Shown here: positions 32,557 through 43,530 of the stretch, piece by piece
Numbering within the stretch: the first letter of the stretch is position 1
Layout of the letters: every line of letters begins with the position of its first letter
NCBI GenBank assembly: GCA_037783545.1
Contig: JBBELK010000010.1
Coordinates: 62,001-126,000, forward strand
Origin: Henricia sp. BOLD:AAB3569
Taxonomy: Eukaryota > Echinodermata > Asteroidea > Spinulosida > Echinasteridae
DNA length: 64,000 nt
Reading direction: 5' to 3'
Position numbers and translations under genes: made by a program
Notes under the pieces: generated by a model
Database searches by the model: none
Told to the model about the DNA's origin: nothing
The model's input: the letters and a program-made list of their open reading frames with translations, nothing else

Positions 32557-32730
32557 TGCACCTACAGCAATAAAAATACAGAGGTTAAAACAATATAACT
32601 ACACATAGCTGTAACAAATATATTTTGCAAAGCTAAAAAATAAAAAGCATAAACATAAAAAACAAGTTTATTATTTCAAAACATTCATCTCTCTTTCACA
32701 CATTAAAACCACAACTTCAATATCAATAAA

Positions 32731-32927
32731 ATGCCTCGACGAAATGCAAGATCTCAAGCGAAATGTAGTTCAATTTGTGAACAAACGGCTAGAAATGCAA
32801 CAAACATCTCATCTGACCATCTAGTGTTACCACACTTCAATCAAATAATATGTGAAAACTTCCACCAAGGAGATCCATCCCAGTTTCATGTTGAATCAGT
32901 GGGCCGTCAGTGTTCCAATGCTCTTAC
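32731..32927 (+). pseudogene. truncated ORF of unknown family
   Basis: Opens MPRRNARSQAKCSSIC and reaches FHQGDPSQFHVESVGRQCSNAL before the frame is cut at CAGGGGCGGATCCAGGG. GDP...GRQCxNAL recalls the start of cysteine-protease-like domains often seen in transposon-associated ORFs, but with only 65 residues I cannot name the family. It directly follows the minisatellite and an A/T-rich stretch. Confidence 0.3.
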
Positions 32928-33260
32928 CAGGGGCGGATCCAGGGGGAGCGTGGAAAACTAGAAAAATATTTTATAATAAGAAAATATTTCTTGATATTTT
33001 CTTGGATTTTTCTTAAAATATTCGTTTCAAGATTTTTTTTAGAAACTAAGAAAATGTTTCTAGGGCATAAGATTTTTTTTCTTGATATATACTGGCTGCA
33101 TGGAAAACTAAACAAATATTTTCTTATAAGAAAATATTTCTTGATTTTTTCTTAGATTTTTCTTAAATTATTCGTTTCAAGATTTTTTTTACGACACCTA
33201 GGGCATAAGAAAATATTTCTTTATAATTACTGGCTGCATGGGAAACTAGAAAATAAATTA
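32928..33260. repeat. possible transposon end followed by ~147-bp A/T-rich tandem repeat
   Basis: caggggcggatccaggg at 32928 looks like a hAT-type terminal repeat; no matching right end was found. It is followed by two and a bit copies of an A/T-rich unit (ggaaaactaraaaaatattt ... ttcgtttcaagatttttttt ... actggctgcat), beginning near 32952, 33100 and 33239. Confidence 0.6.
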
Positions 33261-34423
33261 GAAATTTTCTAAAAACAGGATTTGTTTCTTAAATTATTTT
33301 GTCAGATACTTTAAAGCAATTTTTGTGCTTGAATTTCTTTTTCAATGACACCTATAATATATTTTATCAGCTAAACGATAAAATGGTTTACACACAGCAC
33401 GGACTACAGCTTTGCGGCCTGATTTGATCAATGACGTGAGAAAGAAGACGACGGTGAAAACATGTAAAATGTATAGATATTTGTCTCAAATGTGTATAAA
33501 CAAATACTCAATTTATGCATAATTTTTAGAGAATTGCGAAATCAATCTGTCGTTTCTTTGATTTATGTACCTGAAAATTCCCGCTTAAACCGAGTCTGGT
33601 GCCACGCTAGTCCAATCTAAAATATTAAGTTTTCCGGCCGGGGAGCCAGACTAAATTAACCGCCAACGTGACACAGGTCACATCGAATGCCAACTATCAA
33701 CGTACGCACGTATCACATCCTGATCCCGTGTGTTTGCACTTTTCTACGATCGTCCAGACTTTAAAATTCGAGCAAGAGAATTTGTAAAAAGTGAGTGTTA
33801 TATCTTCAAGTGGGTTTTTATTGCCATTTTTATTGTTTATTGCCAACCAGTCATTGTGTTCAGTCAGTTTTTCATGTCTGCACATGTACGTACACAGTTA
33901 CTGACATATGCACCGCCGATCGACGTGGTCGAGTTTAGATTGGTTCCCGATCCCTATAGATTGGTTCGCTTATTGCGAAAATATAGGGATCGGTAAAGGG
34001 CAGCCATGGGGGGGCAGAATTCTGCCCGTCACGTGGTTATTATTATTTTTATTTTTTTAGTAAGTGCGCAGTTTTTGCAGTGACATTTGTAACTTGGTCG
34101 TGCGTGTCGAACATATCCAATTATGTAAATAAAGTACATTGCCTAAAGCAAAGGGCTTGGCCAATTTTTAAATATAAAAAACACAATGCGCACGCGCAAA
34201 GACGACCAATTACAGATCAAGATGAAGCGCACTTTACCTGTCCTTATATTCTCCTGTGTGGAATATGTGGATAGGAACCAGTCTAAGTCGAGTTTTGTAT
34301 GGCGAACTATGGCTAGGCCTATGCCTTATTTGTGCATGTATCGATACATGATTATGATGTAGCCTACCTAGCCCTACCGGCCGTGTAGGCCTACATGCAT
34401 GACATGTATGTACATGGTGTACA
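33261..34423. other. no gene recognised
   Basis: No exon or element end recognised. A short inverted word (cgatccctata against tatagggatcg) lies at about 33948-33992. Confidence 0.5.
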
Positions 34424-35306
34424 TTAAAGGAACACACCTCCGATCCTGTGTTGGGCTATTTTGGGCTCGAAATAGACCCATACATTATTCTGAAGCGCAT
34501 TCGAGAGTAAATTAGATATATCCTGAAAAGACGCCGTCGAATTTAGCCGTTTTTGAGCACTTTTGAAAAATCCAAGGTCACGTGACTTTTCGGAACCAAT
34601 TTCTGGTTCTGAAAAGTCACGTGGTCTTGTGAGTTAGTTGTATTTCCAGCCGTATAAAAGTTTGTTACTGCAGAACTGCACCAAATTCAACTCTGATTTC
34701 CCCCCAATATTTATAAGTAATTGACAAAAGAGAGACTATTTATACAGGTATGAAACAAAGTTAAACATAAGTATGAAAATTCGAACATAATTGTTTGTTT
34801 CGAGAGTCCGGAGAACGGAAGCGAGCGCGTGCTACGGCAGGCTACCGTGGAGTGTAGAAATTTGCCCCGCGCAGTATACGGCAAATTGCCTGAGTGCACA
34901 CACAAACACGGGCGTGTTGCTACCGGTGCACATACACGGGCGTGTTGCTACGGTGCACGTACTACGTACGTTCGTGAAGAAAAAACATGATGCCAACGCC
35001 TCAAAATAAAACGGAAATTCCTATTCGGTCGTCCGGGCTGTCCAGTGAAATCGTGAGCAGAAAATTGGAGATATCCTGAGCAGGAGAAGAGCGAATCGTT
35101 TGTGACAAAGTCGTGAGGCTCTCGCGTAGTTGCAACGGCTGGTAAAGCGTATAACCCGTCTTTTGACCGTTTTTGTTAATTTTGCTCTGCTTTAGTAAAT
35201 TACGGGATATTTTGATGATATTTTTTCGCAACGACCATCAAAAAGGTATTGTCAATGCTGCTACATCACTAAATCATGTAAACAGTAGGCAGGTGTGTAC
35301 CTTTAA
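34424..35306. mobile_element. TTAA-flanked DNA element (MITE-like), copy B, intact
   Basis: 883 bp with ends TTAAAGGAACACACCT and AGGTGTGTACCTTTAA. It is non-coding and in reverse orientation to copy A. At 34577-34622 it holds the palindrome cacgtgacttttcggaacca / tggttctgaaaagtcacgtg, also present in copy A at about 32205-32250. The rest includes gtcacgaagagc-type unique sequence that was lost from copy A at the Gypsy junction. Confidence 0.85.
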
Positions 35307-35403
35307 TGTATAATGTACGTGTGCTTGATGTAGTAGTGTGAGGTTACTGAGGTTTTTGCTAGGTCTGAATGATGTACATTGATGATTGACCTTTAATATC
35401 GTG

Positions 35404-36015
35404 TTCTCAATGCATTATGGGATTGGATGACAAATTTGCCCAGCCAAATGTGTATAAACCTATGAAGCGGACGCCAACTCGTTAACTTTTTTACTCATTT
35501 TCACGAAAACCAAAAAGAGTTCAAGAATCAACCTCCCACCACTTTATAGTTTGACACATACATGTATCAAACATTCTGACAAACATGTCCCGAAACAGAA
35601 ATGTTGCAAATGCGAGAGATCATCGGGGATTCCCTTCGTAGCGGTAGAGCTATGCAACACGCGCCGTATCGAAACGGCGCTGGTTGGATTGAGTGTGCTG
35701 CACTGCAAGTCCGTGTACACGGACTCCCCTGGTAAAACTGTTCAGTTTGACAACACATTCCTGCCATTTCTGAAATAGCGCATCTTGAAAAACTTCCTCA
35801 AAACATTGTGCAAATCAAACCTTTTAAATACCGGTAGATACTAAAAATAAAGCATAATTTCTGACGATATGCATTTTTTAATAACGATTTAAAAAAAATT
35901 ATATTGGCGGGGGAGTTTGTGTACACGGACTAGCAGTGCAGCTAGCCTTTAGTCAAGGCGTCCGTGGCGAGGTTTGTTTTGTGCACTGTTTTGCTAGCGC
36001 TTGAGGAAAGACTAA
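35404..36015. repeat. long terminal inverted repeat, left arm
   Basis: Collinear with the reverse complement of 38733-39145. Shared words are tcaatgcattatgggattgg, acaaacatgtcccgaaacag, gcgctggttggattgagtgtg, ctttagtcaaggc and cttgaggaaagacta. A ~200-bp stretch near 35740-35930 is unique to this arm. Together the arms enclose 2.7 kb containing a satellite. Confidence 0.8.
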
Positions 36016-36392
36016 CATTCATACTGCAGACTGTTCGCCCCGTACGCCTTTACCATCTCGTTTTGTGACCTCTGTGCTGAATAATTCAACAGCAACGGAG
36101 GTGATGAATTATTCATAAATTGTAACCAACCAGCGGCGGCGGCGAGCTTCTGGAATCGTCCATATAAATATAGGTAGCATTCGCGAAAAAAGCGAAAGTT
36201 ATTATTTGTACCAGCTAGAAAACAAAATACAAGAAACATTATTAGTCAAAGTTCTATAGAGTAACTCCACATAAATTTATTGATTAACCATTTTTCAAGT
36301 TATAAACTCGCTAACAATGCTTTTCGTGTGGCAAAAAAAAACACGTTACGAGTACCTACCTCCATGGTACGTACATGTACGCGAAACGGGAC

Positions 36393-36455
36393 AACTCGTC
36401 CCCGAGTCAACTCGGGGACGAGTCAACTCGTCCCCGAGTCAACTTGCCCCCTTCA
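36393..36455. repeat. self-complementary tandem gactcgtccccgagt block
   Basis: aactcgtccccgagtcaact, then cggggacgagtcaactcgtc, then cccgagtcaac. Each half is the reverse complement of its neighbour, so the block can form alternative hairpins. Confidence 0.85.
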
Positions 36456-36779
36456 ATTAACACCTAGGTCGAAGTCGTCCCCAGGTCAAGTCGTCCTTGC
36501 ACCTCGTGTACAAAAGCTACAGCCAATATGACAATTTAAACAAAATCTGAGTTTTCTCCTAGGTTTTTCTCAAGTTGCAAGGATAATCGGTTTGGGCCTG
36601 TCGACTACATATCCTGTATTTCAATTTAGAAGCAAAAATTTCAAGATGTATATAAGCACAAAATCACTGCAATTTTGCTGAGATTATTAGTAAACACACT
36701 AACACAGCTTTTTGAAGGTTGACACGGAGTATCATGAGTGGTAATGGCTTGTTGCAGATGTTGTTCCCGATTTTTCACC

Positions 36780-38020
36780 GAGAAGAATCGTAACTAAATT
36801 ATAACAAATTGTAATGAATCGCATAATCATGATCGCAGACATTCGTATGTTTCGGAACAAGTCGCAGATGTCGTAGATTCATAATGTCATCGTAAGGAAT
36901 CGTAATGAATCGCAGACATTCGTATACTGAAAATGCATATCATAACAATACAATAAGCACGTAAGCGTTACAATTTTGTAAGATTTGTAACAAAGTGACT
37001 ATCGATCTGAACAACCCGCAGATGTCGTCACAGTAGATTTGTACTGTGTCATCGTAAGAAATAGTAAGGTGTCGTAATGAATCGCACAATGTGTGATTGT
37101 GATCATGATCGCAGACATTTGTATGTGTCTGAACAAGTCGCAGAGATTTCTACTGTTATCGTAAGAAATCGCACAATGCGTGATCATGATCACAGACAGT
37201 CGTATGTGTCTGAACAAGTCGCAGATGTCGTAGATTTGTACTATCATCGTAATAAATCTTAAAGAAACGCAGACATAGGTATACTGAAAATGCATATCGT
37301 AACAATACAATAAGCACTATAAGCGTTACAATTTTCTAAGATTTGTAACAACCCGCAGATATGTCGTCACAGTAGATTTGTACCGTGTCATCGTAAGAAA
37401 TATAGTAAGGTATCGTAATGAATCGCACAATGTGTGATTATGATCGAAGACATGTGTCTGAACAAGTCGCAGATGTCGTAGATTTGTACTGTTATCGTAA
37501 GGAATCGTAACAAATCGTAAGGAATCGCACAATGCATGCTAATGCATCACAGATATTCATGTCTGAACAATTGACAGATGTCGTAGAAAGTACCGTCATC
37601 GTAAGAAATCGTAACGAATCGCAGACAATGGTATACTGAAAATGCATATCGTAACAATTCAATAAGCACTAGGCGTTACAATTTTCTAAGATTTGTAACA
37701 ACGGCCCGCAGATGTCGTCACAGTAGATTTGTACTGTGTCATCGTAAGAAATAGTAAGGTATCGTAATGAAACGCACAAAGTGTGATCATGATCGCAGAC
37801 ATCGTATATTAATATAGTGTTATCGTAAGGAATCGTAGGGAATCACACAATGCATGATCATGATCACAGACATTCGTGTGTGTCTGAACAAGTCGCAGAT
37901 GTCGTAGATTTGTACTGTCATCGTGAGGGAATCGTAAAGAATCGCAGACATTCGATCGTATGTATTTATAAAACAAATCCAAATAGCAACAATAAACGCT
38001 TAGCATTACGATTTTCTAAG
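36780..38020. repeat. satellite of ~355-bp units built from short ATCGTAA-like words
   Basis: Three higher-order copies, marked by actgaaaatgcatatcrtaa at 36926, 37283 and 37634 and by the following gcgttacaattttctaagat. Within each unit the word atcgtaa(g/t)gaatcg and gaacaagtcgcagatgtcgt recur several times. No protein-coding signature; the ORFs in it are products of the repeat. Confidence 0.9.
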
Positions 38021-38197
38021 CTTTATTGAAGTGCAATCATGTCTAGTTGTAGAGTTTCGTAAGTTTATTCAGAGTATATAAATATCACTAATAATAAAGT
38101 CTTCTAAATATGACATGATAAATGCCCCAGAAATTTTAAATTTGGTGACAAGGAAGCAATTTTAGCAGTAAGAAAATTTCTTTAGCAGTCAAGATCA

Positions 38198-38227
38198 TGG
38201 AGGAAGGAAGACTTCCTTCCTCCATGG
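38198..38227. repeat. perfect short hairpin
   Basis: catggaggaaggaag and cttccttcctccatg are exact complements with a one-base centre. Confidence 0.9.
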
Positions 38228-38732
38228 TAAGATTTTGTTGGCGAATGTGTTTTATGGATTTTTTTCCCTTTGACATAGCCTTTGCCTGTGTATAAATTCA
38301 CCACGTCCAAAACAACAGTCGTTTACCGTGCGACATGGCTGGCTAGGCGCGCCCTAGCGGCAGACGGCCGGCGGCATGTACCGGTACAGTGCGGCCGGCC
38401 GGTTCGGGAGTAGGCCTCGGTGAAATTAATATTACCCTGTTCACGAATAAATCGCGATCATCTAGAGCATTTTCTTGGCCTGAATATGTTGCGACCCGAA
38501 ATATTTAGCTTTTTTTTCTTCGGAGATTGTCGATGTCGTACAACTGGCATGCCTAATTTTCTATGCGTATGACGTCATGCAGTTTACCAGTTCACCTTCT
38601 CATTGGTCCATGGGGAATCCCGACCTCATGCATTATGCACGTAACCCCTCTACCAAAACGGTAGACAGAAGTAAAGAAAAACATAAGCTCTAGAAAACGA
38701 GATGGTAAAGGCTGTCTGGGCGGACAGTCCGT

Positions 38733-39145
38733 GCGTGCTAGTCTTTCCTCAAGCGTTGGAAAACTGACTGCGCGCAAATATACTCGCCAAGGCAGCCTTG
38801 ACTAAAGGCTACAGTGCAGCACACTCAATCCAACCAGCGCCGTGTCGATACGGCGCGTGTTGCATAACGCATACCGAGCTGCGAGCGCGGTACTCGGACT
38901 CCCCCGCTACAATTAAGGGATCCCCGATGATTTCTCGCATTTGCAACATATCTGTTTCGGGACATGTTTGTCAGAATGTTTGATATGTGTCAAAGATAAA
39001 GTGGTGGGAGGTTGATTCTTGAACTCTTTTTGGTTTTCGTGAAAATGAGTAAAAAAGTTGCCGAGTTGGCGTCCGCCTCATAGGTTTATGCACATTTGGC
39101 CGGGCAATTTTGTCATCCAATCCCATAATGCATTGAGAATGTCGA
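38733..39145. repeat. long terminal inverted repeat, right arm
   Basis: Reverse-complement partner of 35404-36015. Divergence is mild, with a few small insertions such as gagctgcgagcgcggtactc at ~38877. No target duplication could be assigned. Confidence 0.8.
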
Positions 39146-39393
39146 TAAGGTTTATTGTTCAGCATGTACATTATAAAATGAAAATGCTGTAGTGCAGTGT
39201 ATGGGGCGCCGTTCGTCAACTAATTATTTAGGCGAATTATAGCATGTTTTTCCATGGTTTATCCTTCAAGGACAAAGTTTTTGGGAGGCAAAAAGAAACA
39301 GCCCTGAGAACAATCAATTAAAGTGTTATGTCAATCCGGTTTGAGCAGCTTTAATTCACCGCAATAACAAGCAAATATGATTCCTTTGACAGC

Positions 39394-39585
39394 TATTAGT
39401 TTCCGGCCGCAGCGGACCCGCGAAACTTTGCAACAATTAAGCAAAATAATTAAGCATGCAACATTATTTATCAGCTATTAGTTTCCGGGCGCAGCGGGCA
39501 CGCGAAACTTTGCAACAATATTCTGATTAGTTTCCGGGCGCAGCGGGCACGCGAAACTCTGCAACAATTAAGCAAAACCAACAAT
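39394..39585. repeat. three direct repeats beside the Ngaro element
   Basis: The word attagtttccgggcgcagcg, continuing ggcacgcgaaactttgcaac, starts near 39400, 39478 and 39527, followed by aattaagcaaaa. Located 3' of the Ngaro ORFs on its coding strand, they are candidates for the split direct repeats characteristic of Ngaro. No matching copy was seen on the other side. Confidence 0.55.
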
Positions 39586-39846
39586 ACAATCAATAGATCA
39601 TAAACAAAGTCGTGTATAATTTCCATTATTTACGCAATCGTAAACAACAACAGCAAAATATACTAAGTGATAAAACTACACACGGAATCAGGCGTCAATT
39701 AAATCAAGATAAAAAGCGAAGGTCAGAATTCCCTTAAGAGATGCACCAAAAATGAGGTTAATTTGGGGGTCTAGAATGCAATTCCCGCCAAAAGGACGAA
39801 TGACATCATTCGGCCGCCGCCAAATAAACCGCATGTGTTTAGTGTA

Positions 39847-40436
39847 CTAGTACAAACAAGTTGAGCAGTCAAGAAATTCCATAATGCCCGTACAAAAATT
39901 TGCTAACATAATTTCGACGGCAGAATCCTGCAACTGGATTCCGTCAGCATAAAACAGGTGTGGGGAATCCCAGACAATTTCAGGGTGCCAAATAACGGCC
40001 CCAGGAGCCACACGAAAAAGGTAAATAATGGACGTAGCGATGAAACGAACGGCGTAGCCGTTCAATGGCGCCTTGTTTGCGTGCGCCGTGGTAAGTCACC
40101 CGGGGAGGGATTTCCGAAAATAATATTTTACACTGAGGCAACACAGTGCGAATGGCGACTATAACCCGTCGCACCAAAATCTGCATATCAAACTTAGTAA
40201 GTCGTCCAATGTCATTGGAGCCAACGACAAGAATGATGGCGACGGGAAACGTGGGTTCTGTTATAGCAATTTCGATGAGGAAATCCTCGAATGATGTCAA
40301 AAAGAGCCCCGGGCGACTCATCCATCGAACGGCAGCCATCGACGCTAGCGTTGTCCCCCAAGGCGAACGACTGGCCACCCCTGACGCATGCTCGACCATC
40401 GAGTCGCCAACGACCCAAATGGCCGGTGTCCCTGGG
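39847..40436 (-). pseudogene. Ngaro SGNH hydrolase-like domain
   Basis: On the minus strand WVVGDSMVEHA (the GDS nucleophile block) begins near 40427. ILVVGSNDIGR (the GxND block) follows near 40230. After a frameshift near 40010-40065 the last block reads LFYADGIQLQD. The catalytic DxxH of SGNH hydrolases would be DGxHL; here the histidine position is Gln. Ngaro elements are known to carry such a hydrolase-like domain after the recombinase. Because of the frameshift and the replaced residue, this copy is not expected to be active. Confidence 0.7.
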
Positions 40437-40549
40437 GCTCAAAAAGAAAGAGAGAAAAAAGAAAAACAAAACAAAACAAAACATACAAAGGAGCATGACA
40501 CTCCGACCATTAAGAAGGGGTGGGCGGATTGCGCCAAAAACCTGTAAGT

Positions 40550-41492
40550 CTACACAAACAAAATTCCAGCAGGAATTATGACGTAACGCCTGAACACATC
40601 CGATTGCCAACGGCCCATGACTTTGATATCGTCATCGCAAATACCGGACATTGCTGCAGACGTAGCCGCACCAATGCGGAATGAATGAGATGTAAATCTG
40701 TCATCGTGCAGACCAACAAAGTGCAATGCACGACGAAGAACGGCCGAGAACTGCGAACGCGTAACAGGCGCCCCATCAAAATGTGCCAAAAATGTGTGTG
40801 TTCTGCCGAGCTGCACCGCATGTATTCAACGGCCGCGCGCACAGGACATAAAGACAAATCGCCGTGAACAGCCGCCGGTATAACAATCATACAACCCCGG
40901 CCCAACTGATCAGTTTTCGAAAAACGAATCAAAATTTGAACAGAATGCGGCCGTGATGTGGAGACAAAGTAAAGTGTTACATCCGAACGTTAAAGAGCAG
41001 CGGGTGCAGTCTTGGACGGGGCTGTAAGTTCGCCAACACGAAGAAAACCAAAAAATGCGAAAAGAAATGCAACTCGAAAAAGCAGTGCTTCAAATTCGCT
41101 TGCACAGACCGAGGGCAAGGCCCTAATAATACACGAATTAATACACTAAATGTAATGGGCAGACGCTGGTCCCTTCGACCATTACGTCGCCGTGAACCTT
41201 CCAACAACCGTTTGACAATGAAATGTTTCGTTACATCCTCAAATCCCAACAAAAGCAAATTAGACGAGACACCAGAAACATACGAAGCAATTGTCCCTGG
41301 GGCATATCCCTGAACGGAAAGAAAAGCAATAAATTGAACTACTTGTTCCAAAGAGGGACGTGCCATAGGATCAAATCCATGGCGGGCAGTAAACCAACGG
41401 AACATCTGCCAAGCACGTTGGTACAAAGTGTGGGTGCGTGGAGCGAGCGAATCGCGGAGTAGGCGAGCCGTCTCTAATCGAAGCCGCTCCAA
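40550..41492 (-). pseudogene. Ngaro/DIRS tyrosine recombinase, frameshifted
   Basis: The SAM-like core-binding domain (APRTHTLYQRAWQMFRWF ... GYAPGTIASYVSGV) is in the first frame to about 41080. The first catalytic Arg (FFGFLRVGEL) lies in a second frame near 41040. Further on are FSKTDQLGRG, then the HxxR motif HSFRIGAAT near 40690 and the region around the nucleophile tyrosine, GRWQSDVFRRYV, near 40600. All expected catalytic blocks of a tyrosine recombinase are recognisable but spread over three frames. It would integrate the element cDNA without a DDE integrase. It lies directly downstream of RT-RNase H. Confidence 0.85.
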
Positions 41493-43236
41493 AGGTTGTC
41501 GGGTAACGGGGTCATATGTGGGTCTGCATCGGGCGCGAGTTGACGAAAACGAGTAATCTGAAAGCGAGAAAGGGCATCGGCAATTTCATTATGGCGACCC
41601 GGGACATGGCGGGCTTTGAAATGGATATTCAGCGTCAAGCACTGAAGCACCAATTCACGGACTAAATGCATGATAAACGCGCACTTCGACGTCTGGCAAT
41701 TAATGATGGTCACCACCGATTGATTGTCACACCAGAAAATCACCCGCTTGTTACGAATCTCGTGTCCCCAAAGTCGCAACGAGAGGACAATCGGGAACAA
41801 TTCCTTAAACGCAATTGACAGGGGACGGGATCGAATGTGGTCCGGCCACCTGCCCTGCGCCCATTTTACCGAAAAGAATGCCCCGAAACCAATCTCCCCC
41901 GATGCGTCCGTGAACAAATGCAATTGATCGCTGCAACACCACGCGGCCTCCGGGAACATAACCGTGCCGTTGAAATGAGACAGGAAGTTCAGCCAGGCAA
42001 CCAAATCGGATCGCGCGCCGGATGATAATCGAATTCTGTGGTGGGGCTTGGTCACACCGCGCGTCAAATCGTGCAAACGACGGAGAAAAGCTCTACCCGG
42101 ACGAATAGCCTTGCAAACAAAATTCAGACTGCCGAGTAAGGACTGTAATTCGCACAAAGACATCTTTTTCCTCTGCAGTGAATTTTCAATCCTTACTCGC
42201 AGTGCGCCAATCTTAACCATTGGGACGCGAACTTCCTGTGCCACAGTATCGATAACAAGGCCTAAGAAAGAGAGGCGTGTCGCGGGACCTTCGGTTTTCT
42301 CTTCTGCAATGGGGACACCAAAACGGTCACAAACTACCGAGCACACTCCGAGGTGCCCCCGGCTCCAACAAAGAGAAAATCGTCTAAGTAATGCAAGATA
42401 TGAGAGGAAGATGCGACGCGGCGGACACAGTACTCGAGGAACGTGCTGAAGCGCTCAAATGAAACACACGAAATGGAACAACCCATTGGCATACACTTAT
42501 CGAAATAAAACAAACCGTTGACCGAAAAGCCCAACAAATCGAAATCTTGGGGATGAACAGGGAGCAACCGGAAAGCGGACTTAATATCAGATTTAGCTAA
42601 TAAAGCACCCCGCCCTAGAGATGAAACCATAGAAACAGCATCATCGAACCGAACATAGTGGACAGTGGTGTTGGACGGATCGATGCCGTCGTTTACAGAA
42701 TCACCGAAAGGGGAGGACAAATTGTGGATTAATCTAAACTCGCCCGGTTTTTGTTTTGGCACTAGGCCAATGGGGGAACAACGAAAATTGGGAAACGGAT
42801 GCGAAGAAAATGGGCCTGCAATCCTACCAAGTTCACGCTCACTGTCAATCTTAGACATTAAAATGCCCGGGCGCTGTCGAGCAGACAGTGAATTGCGCGA
42901 CGCAACGGAAACGCGCGGACCTTCAAAACCTAAGCGAAAAACCTCATTAAAGCCTACAATTAGCAACGCGGCATCTGAAGAGTTCGAAAAAGCGTAAGAC
43001 CGAAGGAAAGGGAGCATGCTACTAATTTTTACTTGGGTTGCCGCCAGTTGCCGGAGGGCGGTTTGACAAATTACTTGGGCATCTGACTGCTGCGTGACCT
43101 GCGGTCGCACAGACGGCGCAGACGTGTGCGAAACGACACTGGGCGCGGAAACACCGGCCCCGATTAAAGTCGTTACACGAGAACCTGGCACCGGTGATCG
43201 GTTGCCTGGCCGCGAAACCGGCTGAAACGCGGTCAC
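41474..43236 (-). pseudogene. Ngaro/DIRS reverse transcriptase-RNase H, one frameshift
   Basis: The first part (43236 to 42334) holds RT motifs: SPIGLVPKQKPGEFRLIHNL, LLAKSDIKSAFRLLPV, CMPMGCSISC and HYLDDFLFVG. A frameshift at about 42340 moves into the second part (42346 to 41474), with FLGLVID, the RNase H residues HLFTDASGEIGFGAFF, FKELFPIV and CDNQSVV, and a C-terminal HVPGRHNEIADALSRFQ. The catalytic YLDD and the RNase H acidic residues are kept. The polymerase overlaps the upstream Gag-like ORF and the downstream recombinase, as usual for DIRS-order elements. Confidence 0.9.
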
Positions 43237-43255
43237 GGGACTGGGTTGCCCTTAC
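43022..43255 (-). pseudogene. Ngaro Gag C-terminal zinc-finger remnant
   Basis: Minus-strand frame with CNDFNRGRCFRAQCRFAH (CCCH finger) and CAVCATAGHAAVRC (CCHC knuckle). Its amino side is replaced by the CCATGG-rich tandem repeat, so the rest of Gag and the 5' end of the element are missing. Confidence 0.7.
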
Positions 43256-43530
43256 AGAAATGTCCCATGGAATTCCCATGGGAAAATATCCCATGGGACA
43301 CCATGGTGAATTGGCCACCATGTAGCATGGGATTTTTCCCATGGGGTATTTCCCATGGGGTATTTCCCATGGTTTTTTTTCCCATGGGGTTTTTCCCATG
43401 GGTTTTTTTCCCATGGGGTTTTTCCCCATGGGTTTTTCCCCCCATGGGTTTTTTTTCCCCATTGGGTTTTTTTCCATGGGTTTTTTCCCCATGGGCTTTT
43501 TCCCCATGGGCTTTTTCCCCATGGGTTTAA
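43256..43530. repeat. CCCATGGG-rich simple tandem repeat
   Basis: About 20 occurrences of the palindrome ccatgg separated by T- or A-runs (cccatggggtttttt-like units of 12-17 bp). All six frames are partly open because of the repeat; the encoded MGKKP-like peptides are artefacts. It abuts the Ngaro Gag remnant. Confidence 0.9.

Noticed and set aside
36999-38006. Several ORFs in the 37-kb region with repeated YVSEQVA-like peptides
   Set aside because: They follow the satellite repeat and appear on both strands, with no independent coding evidence.
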